Positions 1 through 7,553 of a stretch of 18,627 bases of DNA are shown in pieces. The notes beneath the pieces were generated by a model, which did not search any database, had not been told where the DNA came from, and worked only from the letters and a program-made list of their open reading frames with translations. The position numbers were made by a program, and so were the translations under genes. How positions within the stretch are numbered: position 1 is the first letter of the stretch; every line of letters starts with the position of its first letter. Location: assembly GCA_002382755.1 (NCBI GenBank), contig DFZT01000055.1, positions 1 to 18,627 on the forward strand, in the 5' to 3' direction. Origin of the DNA: Firmicutes bacterium UBA4049. Its GTDB lineage: Bacteria; Bacillota; Desulfotomaculia; Desulfotomaculales; Nap2-2B.

Positions 1-32
1 TCAAACGCTCTGAGCTTCGTATGGTCACGCAT
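1..32 (-). CDS. Start of a minus-strand gene, probably four-helix-bundle (S23/IVP-like) protein, partial
   Basis: Only the first ten full codons are inside the window. On the minus strand the sequence reads TAGGAGGAAATT followed by ATG at 30-32, an excellent Shine-Dalgarno with good spacing. The peptide begins MRDHTKLRAF and runs off the left edge. This opening resembles that of small four-helix-bundle proteins related to the 23S rRNA intervening-sequence protein, but ten residues are too few for more than a suggestion. The gene is divergent from lspA. The existence of a start here is fairly well supported by the ribosome binding site; the family is an inference. Confidence 0.5.
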   Translation of the reverse strand, partial: MRDHTKLRAF

Positions 33-40
33 AATTTCCT

Positions 41-71
41 CCTACAGCCTACAGCCTACAGCCTACAGCCT
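41..71. repeat. Heptanucleotide tandem repeat (cctacag)n
   Basis: Four perfect copies of the 7-bp unit cctacag (41-68) are followed by a partial copy (69-71). On the minus strand the array abuts, and its last unit runs into, the AGGAGG ribosome binding site of the partial left-hand gene. The unit is not a multiple of three and lies outside coding sequence. Confidence 0.9.
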
Positions 72-77
72 CAATAG

Positions 78-105
78 TTACAAATATCAACAATAATGAT
101 ATACT
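78..105 (+). promoter_or_regulatory. Putative sigma-A promoter for lspA, extended -10
   Basis: TTACAA at 78-83 (-35) and TATACT at 100-105 (-10) are separated by 16 bp. A TG at 97-98 gives the extended -10 form TGnTATACT. Transcription would start near 112, just before the 15-bp tandem repeat. This is a sequence match only. Confidence 0.5.
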
Positions 106-112
106 ATAAAAG

Positions 113-142
113 CAAGGTTTACAGTTACAAGGTTTACAGTTA
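113..142 (+). repeat. Perfect 15-bp tandem duplication in the lspA leader
   Basis: caaggtttacagtta occurs at 113-127 and again, immediately adjacent, at 128-142. The pair sits between the putative promoter and the AAGGAAAG ribosome binding site of lspA, so it would form the 5' end of the lspA mRNA. Confidence 0.9.
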
Positions 143-156
143 AAGGAAAGATCATT

Positions 157-600
157 TTGCTGCTTTATATCTTGATAGCCCTTTTGGCGGATCAGCTGGC
201 CAAGAATATTATTCAGAAAGTAATGTCGGTAGGGCAGTCGGTCCCGGTTTTTCCGTTTTTTTACCTTACTTACATACGCAACCCTGGCGCCGCTTTTGGA
301 CTCTTTGCATACCGGACCAATATTCTGATCACAATTACCATTCTGGTGATTGTTATTATGACGGCCATACTGCTTACACGGCCTGTTGCCGAAAAAAATA
401 GACTGATCAAAATAGGCGTGGGGCTGATTATCGGCGGCGCCTTGAGCAACCTGATTGACCGCCTGCAATTTGGGCTGGTTATAGATTATCTTGACTTTCG
501 TATTTGGCCGGTTTTTAATCTTGCCGATACGGCAATTTTTATTGGCGCCTGTCTTTTGTTCAAGGAGATTTGGTATGGAGAGTCATTACAAGACAGATGA
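157..600 (+). CDS. lspA: Lipoprotein signal peptidase (signal peptidase II)
   Basis: Integral membrane aspartyl protease that removes the signal peptide from diacylglyceryl-modified prolipoproteins (EC 3.4.23.36). The 147-residue product has the usual length and four hydrophobic segments. Family motifs are clear: DQLAK near residue 12, NPGAAFG at 42-48, SNLIDR at 97-102, and the catalytic pair D110 (IDYLDF) and D124 (FNLADTAI). The start is a TTG preceded by AAGGAAAG at suitable distance; no ATG lies at the proper N-terminus. The 3' end overlaps the start of rluD by 26 bp, so the two are very likely co-transcribed, and lspA-rluD is a common Gram-positive gene order. Confidence 0.95.
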   Translation: MLLYILIALLADQLAKNIIQKVMSVGQSVPVFPFFYLTYIRNPGAAFGLFAYRTNILITITILVIVIMTAILLTRPVAEKNRLIKIGVGLIIGGALSNLIDRLQFGLVIDYLDFRIWPVFNLADTAIFIGACLLFKEIWYGESLQDR

Positions 601-1477
601 GTTTAATGCGGGACAACGGCTTGATCTTTACCTCGTTAATCAGAATCCTGCCTTAAGCCGTTCCCATGTCCAAAATTTAATAGCCAGCGGGGATGTGCGC
701 TTGAACGGTAAATCCGCAAAACCGGGAAGCAGGCTAAAAGCTGGTGACGAAATTGTCTTTCATGAAAACCGGCCGGTAGATCCCCTTCCTAAACCAGAGT
801 CCATTACCCTGGATGTTTATTATGAAGACAGCGATCTAGCGGTCATTAACAAACCCAGGGGAATGGTCGTCCACCCGGCGGCGGGAAATTATTCCGGAAC
901 ACTGGTAAATGCCCTTTTATTCCACTGCCATGATCTCTCCGGTATTAACGGGGTGCTTCGCCCGGGTATTATCCACAGGCTGGATAAAGACACTTCCGGT
1001 TTGCTTTTAGTGGCCAAGAATGACGCTTCGCACCTTAATCTAAGCAGGCAGCTTCAGGATCGCACGATTGTAAGGCGCTATCTGGCTCTGGTACATGGTG
1101 TGGTGAAGGAAAACCAGGGGGTTATAGAAGCGCCTGTAGGAAGACATCCAAAAGACCGTCAGCGCATGGCTGTCATAAAAACAGGCGGGCGTCCGGCAAT
1201 CACACACTATGATGTTGTCAGGCGCCTCGAGAAGGCAACTTTGCTGAGGGTCAGGCTCGAAACGGGCAGAACCCACCAGATCCGTGTGCATATGACCTAT
1301 CTGGGTTACCCGCTGGTAGGGGATACAAAATATGCCCCGTCAAGAAATCATTTTGGCCTTGAAGGACAGTTTCTTCATGCCCAGGTATTAGGTTTTCAGC
1401 ATCCATCTTCCAAGGAATATCTGGAATTCTCGTCCCCGCTGCCTGAAAAACTGGCTGCTTTTCTGGAACAGTTCTAA
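575..1477 (+). CDS. rluD: RluD-family 23S rRNA pseudouridine synthase
   Basis: Predicted pseudouridine synthase of the RluA/RluD family, which isomerises uridines in the helix 69 region of 23S rRNA. The 300-residue protein has an N-terminal S4 RNA-binding domain (about residues 13-60, with SRSHVQNLIASGDVRLNG) followed by the catalytic domain. The active-site motif HRLDKDTSGLLL begins at H134, with D137 as the catalytic aspartate. RTHQIRVH near residue 230 is another family signature. The frame is open further upstream inside lspA, but ATG 575 is chosen because AGGAGA lies at 563-568 and the protein then begins with the expected short leader before the S4 domain. Exact target uridines cannot be told from sequence. 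Confidence 0.93.
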   Translation: MESHYKTDEFNAGQRLDLYLVNQNPALSRSHVQNLIASGDVRLNGKSAKPGSRLKAGDEIVFHENRPVDPLPKPESITLDVYYEDSDLAVINKPRGMVVHPAAGNYSGTLVNALLFHCHDLSGINGVLRPGIIHRLDKDTSGLLLVAKNDASHLNLSRQLQDRTIVRRYLALVHGVVKENQGVIEAPVGRHPKDRQRMAVIKTGGRPAITHYDVVRRLEKATLLRVRLETGRTHQIRVHMTYLGYPLVGDTKYAPSRNHFGLEGQFLHAQVLGFQHPSSKEYLEFSSPLPEKLAAFLEQF

Positions 1478-1516
1478 ACTTCAGGTTCTAAACAACAAGG
1501 TCATATTTTCCGTATA

Positions 1517-1546
1517 ACCCCTGTATATTGATAGGGGTGTCTTTTT
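1517..1546 (+). terminator. Terminator-like hairpin that contains the next gene's ribosome binding site
   Basis: ACCCCT (1517-1522) pairs with AGGGGT (1533-1538) across a 10-nt loop and is followed by gtc and five Ts ending at 1546, immediately before ATG 1547. The 3' arm AGGGGTG is also the only Shine-Dalgarno for the 1547 gene. It could be a weak terminator after rluD, a translation-blocking hairpin, or both. Confidence 0.45.
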
Positions 1547-2254
1547 ATGAGAAGGTATGATCTGAAGCTCAAAAAGAAAATTGTTCCATTGCTGATCATT
1601 TCGCTTGCCGCGGCGCTGCTGCTTTATATTCTTTTTGCCTTTTTTGCGGGTCCTAAGATAACCGCAAACAAGCTGTTGTCTGAGGCAATTCAAAAGACTG
1701 TCTCCAGTAAAACTTTTCATTACCGTATGGAAATAAAAACAAGCAGGCAGAGTTTTTTAAGCGTTATCGAAGGAGAAAGGATATCTCCTGACCGGATCCA
1801 CATTAAAGGCAATATGTTTAACACGCCGGTAGAATTTGTCCAGATAGGCTCACAATCATATATGAAAGATATCTGGACAGATAAATGGATAGCTTTAAAA
1901 AGCAACAGCCTGGGGCAAACAAGTACATTTATTGAAGAACTGGGTCCGGTGAATTTTTTAAGTTATGGAAATTTACGAGATGTCCATTACGCCGGGACGG
2001 AAAAAATAAACGGTAAAAAGATGTCTGTGATAGAATTCAACCCGCAGTTGGTGGGTTCTTTTTCAGGTCAAAAGTATCAGGGATATCACTGCAAAGTATG
2101 GGTAGATCGCAAAGATCGGCTTATAAATCAGGTTGTATTGAACGCTGCTTTAAAAAACAGTGATTTGCCCGCGGTTACTTTAAATTTCTGGGGTTTCGGG
2201 CAGTCATTGACTATTAACCCTCCAAGTGCGGATAATTTGCTTAACCCTTCATAA
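1547..2254 (+). CDS. Membrane-anchored protein of unknown function, possible LolA/LppX-like fold
   Basis: I do not recognise a specific family. The 235-residue product has a basic N-terminus, one hydrophobic segment (about residues 12-34) with no lipobox cysteine, then a soluble region outside the membrane. After the anchor comes a helix with AIQKTVSSKTFHYRMEI, then alternating beta-strand-like stretches, ending with VWVDRKDRLINQVVL and an LNFWGFG strand. That layout resembles LolA/LppX-type lipoprotein-binding folds seen in many Firmicute anchored proteins. The ATG has AGGGGTG seven bases upstream, inside a hairpin. The stop overlaps the treY stop convergently by 6 bp, with no terminator between them. 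The function is unknown; the fold is a guess from pattern. Confidence 0.7.
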   Translation: MRRYDLKLKKKIVPLLIISLAAALLLYILFAFFAGPKITANKLLSEAIQKTVSSKTFHYRMEIKTSRQSFLSVIEGERISPDRIHIKGNMFNTPVEFVQIGSQSYMKDIWTDKWIALKSNSLGQTSTFIEELGPVNFLSYGNLRDVHYAGTEKINGKKMSVIEFNPQLVGSFSGQKYQGYHCKVWVDRKDRLINQVVLNAALKNSDLPAVTLNFWGFGQSLTINPPSADNLLNPS

Positions 2255-5116
2255 TCCTGTCAGCAGGGCAACGGGAAGAATTTTCAGGGTACTGGCTAAA
2301 GAAAGCTGTTCTTGACCAGACTGATCCTGTTTGGCAGCTTCAAGTTTTTCGCCTGTAAGGACATTTTCCCAGAAATGAGGAGCCTGGGCCGGTAATATAA
2401 GAGCGCTGGCGCCCCATACCGCTTTGCCTGTCGGAGGCTCGACCCGGATCAGTTCTTCATCCCCGTTGCGATCTCTGGACTGTACAGTTCCGGTTTCTGT
2501 TAAACGTACAGGCAGCCGCACAACAGCGCTGATTACCCACCTGCCGCTCATTTGACGGGCAAATGAACAAACATGTTTTAACCCTTTCCCTGTGCATTCA
2601 AGAGGCAAATAATCTCCTCTTTCAAAGAGGTCTGTGTGTGTTTTACGGAAGTTCAAGGCTTTATATGTAAGGAAAAGTTTTATCCAGCCGTCCTCCCAGT
2701 TTTCGAAAAGAATTTTAACCAGGCCTTCCAGGTTTCCTGCTTCTTTAGCGATTATCGCTTCAATTATCTTTATTCTTTCGGAATAGTCAACAGGCCGGCG
2801 GTTATCGGGATCTACCAGGCTGAAATCCCAGAGTTCGGTTCCCTGGTAGAAATCGGGTATTCCAGGGGAGGTGATTTTGAGCAATACCTGGGCCAGTGAG
2901 TTAACAGCTCCAAAGTAGGCAATGATTTTCTGAAATTTGATAAGATCATTCAGGAAAATGTTGCTTTCCGAGGGCTCCAGGATTGACTCGACAAAATGGC
3001 CAAGCGCGTCCTCGTATTCTTTATCAGGCTGAAGCCAACTTGTGTGAAGTTTGGCTTCACGGGCTGCTTTTGCCAAATAGGCGGTTAAACGTTCCCGGAA
3101 AGCCGGAATTTCATCTTTATTCAAAGGCCATGTTCCAACCAGTGTCTGGTAAATTAAAGACTCCATATTTCCGTCGGGCGCCGCTTGATTATTTACAATC
3201 TTTTTTGCAGCAAGGTTAAAATGCCGCCATTTTGCCAACTGCCCTGACCATAATTCGGGAATTTCAGTCAGGACATTTATTCTGGCGCGGACATCCTCGC
3301 TGCGTTTGGTGTCGTGTGTGGAGGTTGCGTTCATTGTGCGGGGAGTGAGCTGCAGCCTGGTCTTATTGCGCCGGTGAAATTCGTCCACAGATATTCCCGC
3401 CGTTCCGGGATTGCTGCCTACTTCGTTAAAGGAGATCAGCCTGTTGAATACATATAGCGCAGTATCTTCACAGCCTTTGGCCATGACAGGCCCCGTAAGC
3501 TGCTGCCAACGCATTACAAAGTCAAGCCAGGCTTTAGCCCGGCCAATGGCCTGCCTGTTTCTAAAATCAAGCAGCAGTACGCTTTGCAAGAAATCAAAAC
3601 CCGGTCCGGCTTCAGGACGCCGCCGCCTGGCAGCAGATAGAGCTTCAAGGATATAGAAACGGTCGGTTCCTTCAATCTTGAAATGCCTGATATAGGTCCT
3701 GTAAACTCTTAAACAGGCGGTTGTTTCGATAAGTGCCTGGTTTAATTCTTCCTGCTTGATATCGTGTCCGTAGCGATCTTCGCCGGCAAGGTGAACAAGC
3801 TGCCGTATAAGATTGTCCATTTCACCCGCGAACATTTCTTTAATCACAAAACGCTTTCGCGAACGGAGCAGGCTGGTAAAATCAGACCTGTATCCGCTTA
3901 ACCTGGCGTAGATTTCTTTCAGGACAGCAATTCCCTCGCTGTCCGCGAAAAGTTCGTTTAAGTTATTAAGAAAGTCATAGCCTGTTGTGCCGAAAACAGG
4001 CCAGTCAACAGGCAGTTTTTCGCCGTCAGTTAAAATTTTTTCGACTACTACAAAAAAACCGGATTTTTTTTTGCTGATTGCTTTTTGAAGCCTGGTCAGG
4101 TAAGCCTGTGGATCCCAGAGACCGTCAATATGATCTATCCTTAGGCCGGTTACTTTACCCAGGCTGATTAGTTCCAGGATAAAGCGATGCGTATAATCAA
4201 AAACAGATTTTTTTTCCATGTGCAGGCAGACCAGTTCGCTGACGTCAAAAAATCTCCGGTAATTGATTTTTTCCCCGGCGATAAGCCAGCAAGCAAGACG
4301 GTAGAACTGTCTGGACAGGATTTGTTCCAGTTCATTGAAACTGTCCGGTTTACCTTTTTTACCGTTAATCATGGTCAGTTGGCGATTAATAATAGATCTC
4401 AGCCGGCTATTCTTTTGATAATTGCGCCAAAGGACGTGGATTACATTGTTGATGTTAGATTTGCAACTGCTTTGTTCAAGTCTTTCGAGCAGGTTTTTAA
4501 ATTCGGTTATTACCGGATTGTTGCCGTGATCCAGATCTTTTTTTTCAAGTTCTTTAACCCATTTTGCGATAAGCCATTTGTAAGAATCCAGGTTAACCGG
4601 GAACTTAATACCGTTATAATTTACCTGCAGACCTTTATCTCCAATTGATAATTGGATCTTCCGGTTTTCCAAAGCGGCGCCAAAAGGTTCACCCAGGACA
4701 GGGACGAGAACCCTGCCGTTCAAGCCTGTTTTTCCGGACCGCCAGTCTATGTCAAAAAAAGAAGCGAACGGTGAACCGGGACCGTTTTGCAGCACATCAT
4801 ACCAGGATGCATTTTCAATGCTTGCTGCCATGTGATTGGGCACAATGTCAAGTATAAGTCCCATCCCGTTCTCACTTAAGGCATCCGTCAGGGAGAAGAA
4901 TTCTTCAGCATTGCCCAGCTCAGGATTCAGTATTCCAGGATCTGTTACATCATAGCCGTGCAGGCTTCCCGGACGCGCTTTTAAAACAGGGGATGCATAA
5001 AGATCAGTGATTCCCAGAGTATGCAGGTAGGGGATCAAAGCCTTCGCTTCTTTAAAGCCGAATCCGTTATTGAACTGAAGCCTGTAGGTTGAGGAAGGGA
5101 TACGGGGCTGGTTCAT
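2249..5116 (-). CDS. treY: Malto-oligosyltrehalose synthase (GH13)
   Basis: Converts the terminal alpha-1,4 linkage at the reducing end of malto-oligosaccharides into an alpha,alpha-1,1 linkage (EC 5.4.99.15), the first step of the TreYZ trehalose pathway. The 955-residue length is in the upper part of the family range. Visible GH13 motifs: IPSSTYRLQF near residue 6, DIVPNH at 90-95, GLRIDHIDG at 324-332 with D328 as nucleophile, VVVEKIL with E359 as acid/base, and TSTHDTKRSEDVRARI with D602. A C-terminal GIPDFYQGTELWDF motif is typical of TreY. It is the last gene of the malQ-treZ-GH57 operon; its ATG overlaps the stop of the GH57 gene as TAATG, suggesting translational coupling. Confidence 0.96.
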   Translation of the reverse strand: MNQPRIPSSTYRLQFNNGFGFKEAKALIPYLHTLGITDLYASPVLKARPGSLHGYDVTDPGILNPELGNAEEFFSLTDALSENGMGLILDIVPNHMAASIENASWYDVLQNGPGSPFASFFDIDWRSGKTGLNGRVLVPVLGEPFGAALENRKIQLSIGDKGLQVNYNGIKFPVNLDSYKWLIAKWVKELEKKDLDHGNNPVITEFKNLLERLEQSSCKSNINNVIHVLWRNYQKNSRLRSIINRQLTMINGKKGKPDSFNELEQILSRQFYRLACWLIAGEKINYRRFFDVSELVCLHMEKKSVFDYTHRFILELISLGKVTGLRIDHIDGLWDPQAYLTRLQKAISKKKSGFFVVVEKILTDGEKLPVDWPVFGTTGYDFLNNLNELFADSEGIAVLKEIYARLSGYRSDFTSLLRSRKRFVIKEMFAGEMDNLIRQLVHLAGEDRYGHDIKQEELNQALIETTACLRVYRTYIRHFKIEGTDRFYILEALSAARRRRPEAGPGFDFLQSVLLLDFRNRQAIGRAKAWLDFVMRWQQLTGPVMAKGCEDTALYVFNRLISFNEVGSNPGTAGISVDEFHRRNKTRLQLTPRTMNATSTHDTKRSEDVRARINVLTEIPELWSGQLAKWRHFNLAAKKIVNNQAAPDGNMESLIYQTLVGTWPLNKDEIPAFRERLTAYLAKAAREAKLHTSWLQPDKEYEDALGHFVESILEPSESNIFLNDLIKFQKIIAYFGAVNSLAQVLLKITSPGIPDFYQGTELWDFSLVDPDNRRPVDYSERIKIIEAIIAKEAGNLEGLVKILFENWEDGWIKLFLTYKALNFRKTHTDLFERGDYLPLECTGKGLKHVCSFARQMSGRWVISAVVRLPVRLTETGTVQSRDRNGDEELIRVEPPTGKAVWGASALILPAQAPHFWENVLTGEKLEAAKQDQSGQEQLSLASTLKILPVALLTGL

Positions 5117-7548
5117 TATTTGTCCCTTCTTACCTTAAGCTTGTCGCCAAGGGCTTCAAAATGTGTAACCCAGGTTCGAAGGTTTTCGTCTCCCCGGATT
5201 TCCCTGGCATGTAATTCCGGATAGTTTCTCTGCAGCATTTCATAATAGATATTTTGTATTTTCCAGAGATCAACATTAAAAGGAAGGGTCATGATTAGAC
5301 CGACAAATGAATCCAAACGTTTAATCAAAGAGATATCCTCAGGATTTTTATATAACCTTTCGCCAATCCTCTCCAACGTTTTTTTAATGATATATCCCAG
5401 ACTGTCTCCATCCAAAGGAACTTTGAATATCTTGGCTTCATTTAGAATTGCGTTTATTCGCGCCGGGTCCGGTTCGTCTTCCGCAAGAGCATACCTTAAA
5501 CTGGTGTTTAAAACAAATTCTGTGGCCGTATACAAGGCTTTGGGCTGAGGTATATTCAAGTCTTTTAAAAACAGCATCAAGGGAGCGTGCCGTTCATAGA
5601 TATGCCTGTAATCGGAAGCGATTTCAGCGAGCGTTGTGTTCAGTACCTGATCCAGGACCTTTCTTTGTTTGTCACGGAAAAGCTGCTTGAGGGAGTATGT
5701 TGTTCCTTCAAAGTACTGGTTTAAAAGCCTGATAACTTCAATCGAATCTACACGGTCGAATGCTCCGGTTACTTCCCGGATTATTTCCTGGTAAGTTTCT
5801 TCGCTGGCTGCCGCGCGGACCCCCGTGTTTACATTTTGATTGCCGAAGTCGACAGCTCCATAGTTAAGAAGCACAGACTCCCTTGTTATTTCCGAGGTTA
5901 CCCTGATACGCCCGATGATCAGCCTCGACGATCCTGCCAGACGGCACCGGTTGTCTTCCCGCAAAACTTCGTAACAATATATCCGTGAGTGTTCATCGTA
6001 AGTTTCAAATAATGAGCAGATTGCATAATGAGCTCCTACTTTTAAAAGATCGACCATTGAAGGCTTGACAAATTTTTCATAAATACGGGCGCCGTCCTGA
6101 TATTCTTTAATATTGCTTTTTGCTTGAGCAAGCATTTCCAGGAATTTTGGTTCCGGGTCAATGTTAAAAAGCTCGCGCGCCAGCTGAATAACCCGACCGG
6201 CGTATTGGAGCACCTGGACTGTTTCTATACCTGAAATTTCGTCAAAGAACCACCCGCAGCTTGTGTACATCAGCATTGCGTGGCGCTGCATTTCAAGCAG
6301 TTTAATTACCGTTACCTGTTCTTCGGTATTTAACTTCCTTGCCGCCTGAATTTCCAGAAAGCTGTTCAAATTCTCCGGGGAACGGTCCAGAATTATCGAG
6401 ATATATTCATTGCGCGCTCCCCAGGGATCTTTGAGATACATGTGTCCCTTACTTTCAAAATGGTCCGATAGGGTATCTCGAAGCCAGTCCAAAGCATTTC
6501 TCAAGGGGGCTCTCCATGACTGGCTCCACCCCGGATGCATGCCCGAGTTGCAGCCGCAGTTATCGCGCCAGCGTTCCACCCCGTGTGCGCAGCTCCAGGA
6601 GGAATTGTCGTTGATTTCAACCTCAAAAACCGGGGGGTATTTCTCAAGATATTCGCCGTAATTCGTTATTTTTGCCAATTTGTTTGACTCGATAAAGTAA
6701 AGGGCATAAGCGAGGGCCATTTCTCCGTAGCGGTGATGGTGCCCGTATGTTTCCCCGTCTGTAGCTATATTTACGATTTGAGGAGAATCCTTTTCTTCCT
6801 GAAAGGCGGACAATAATCTTTTGGCAAATCTTTCTCCATTAAAAAGAAGCTTTTCAAAAGCTACCGCCTGGGATATATCTGCATTGTAGAAGAAGATCGA
6901 GATCGAGCGACCCGAACCGGGTAGGTTAATCAGATAGGGCATGGTGGTGTCAATTCTTTTACTTATTTCCTCCCAGTAGCCTCCGTCGCCAATCTTACGG
7001 ATACGCCTTGCCTGATAGGGCGCAAGGACCGTAAAACTAATCCCCTGTTCGGCCAGAATTTCTAAAGTATTTAAATCCACAGCGGTTTCAGGGAGCCACA
7101 TTCCTTCCGGCCGCCTGCCGAAGCGCGTTTCGAAATCTTTAATTCCCCAAATGACCTGAGTGTATCTATCATTTGAGTTAGCCAAAGGCATAATCATGTG
7201 GTTGTATGCCTGCGCAAGAGCCGAGCCGTGTTCCGAATGATTATGCATGCTTACGCGATCGGCCTCGATGATCGCCTTATAAATGTCCGGATTATTAGAC
7301 TCCATCCAGGACAACAAAGTTGGTCCAAAATTAAAACTTATCTTTGCATAATTATTGACGATTCTTTTAATCCAGCCGTCTTCATTTAAAATTCTTGAAG
7401 CGGCGTTTGTTTCGTAACATTCCGCCGAGATGCGCTCATTCCAGTCATGATACGGATAAGAGCTGTCCTGAAGTTCGATGTTTTCCAGCCAGGGATTTTC
7501 TCTGGGGGGTTGATAGAAATGACCGTGAATACAAATCTGCTTATCCAT
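5116..7548 (-). CDS. Glycoside hydrolase family 57 protein with DUF3536 region
   Basis: Probable alpha-glucan hydrolase or transferase acting on glycogen or malto-oligosaccharides. GH57 motifs are present: HGHFYQPPRENPW at 8-20, GPTLLSWM at 75-82, GMWLPETAVD with the likely nucleophile E154, and ATDGETYGHHH with the likely acid/base D264. The approximately 400-residue C-terminal part fits the DUF3536 region common to this subgroup; total length is 810 residues. No signal peptide is seen, so it is likely cytoplasmic. It starts 5 bp after the treZ stop and overlaps treY by one base. The context suggests it supplies or trims chains for TreY. The precise activity (amylase, debranching or branching) is not established by sequence. 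Confidence 0.88.
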   Translation of the reverse strand: MDKQICIHGHFYQPPRENPWLENIELQDSSYPYHDWNERISAECYETNAASRILNEDGWIKRIVNNYAKISFNFGPTLLSWMESNNPDIYKAIIEADRVSMHNHSEHGSALAQAYNHMIMPLANSNDRYTQVIWGIKDFETRFGRRPEGMWLPETAVDLNTLEILAEQGISFTVLAPYQARRIRKIGDGGYWEEISKRIDTTMPYLINLPGSGRSISIFFYNADISQAVAFEKLLFNGERFAKRLLSAFQEEKDSPQIVNIATDGETYGHHHRYGEMALAYALYFIESNKLAKITNYGEYLEKYPPVFEVEINDNSSWSCAHGVERWRDNCGCNSGMHPGWSQSWRAPLRNALDWLRDTLSDHFESKGHMYLKDPWGARNEYISIILDRSPENLNSFLEIQAARKLNTEEQVTVIKLLEMQRHAMLMYTSCGWFFDEISGIETVQVLQYAGRVIQLARELFNIDPEPKFLEMLAQAKSNIKEYQDGARIYEKFVKPSMVDLLKVGAHYAICSLFETYDEHSRIYCYEVLREDNRCRLAGSSRLIIGRIRVTSEITRESVLLNYGAVDFGNQNVNTGVRAAASEETYQEIIREVTGAFDRVDSIEVIRLLNQYFEGTTYSLKQLFRDKQRKVLDQVLNTTLAEIASDYRHIYERHAPLMLFLKDLNIPQPKALYTATEFVLNTSLRYALAEDEPDPARINAILNEAKIFKVPLDGDSLGYIIKKTLERIGERLYKNPEDISLIKRLDSFVGLIMTLPFNVDLWKIQNIYYEMLQRNYPELHAREIRGDENLRTWVTHFEALGDKLKVRRDK

Positions 7549-7553
7549 TTTGT

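Noticed and set aside
41..71. CRISPR array
   Set aside because: The units are 7 bp and directly adjacent, with no spacers.
49..468. 139-codon minus-strand frame across lspA
   Set aside because: Antisense to a well-supported lspA, and the sequence is low complexity where it crosses the repeats.
491..574. Upstream extension of rluD inside lspA
   Set aside because: The extra 28 residues have no family match, and AGGAGA is placed correctly for ATG 575.
2256..2267. Small hairpin CCTG/CAGG as a bidirectional terminator between the 1547 gene and treY
   Set aside because: Only a 4-bp stem, no T-run on either strand, and it lies within treY coding sequence.
4187..4648. 153-codon plus-strand frame inside treY
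   Set aside because: Antisense shadow of a gene with strong family motifs; no ribosome binding site or recognisable protein.
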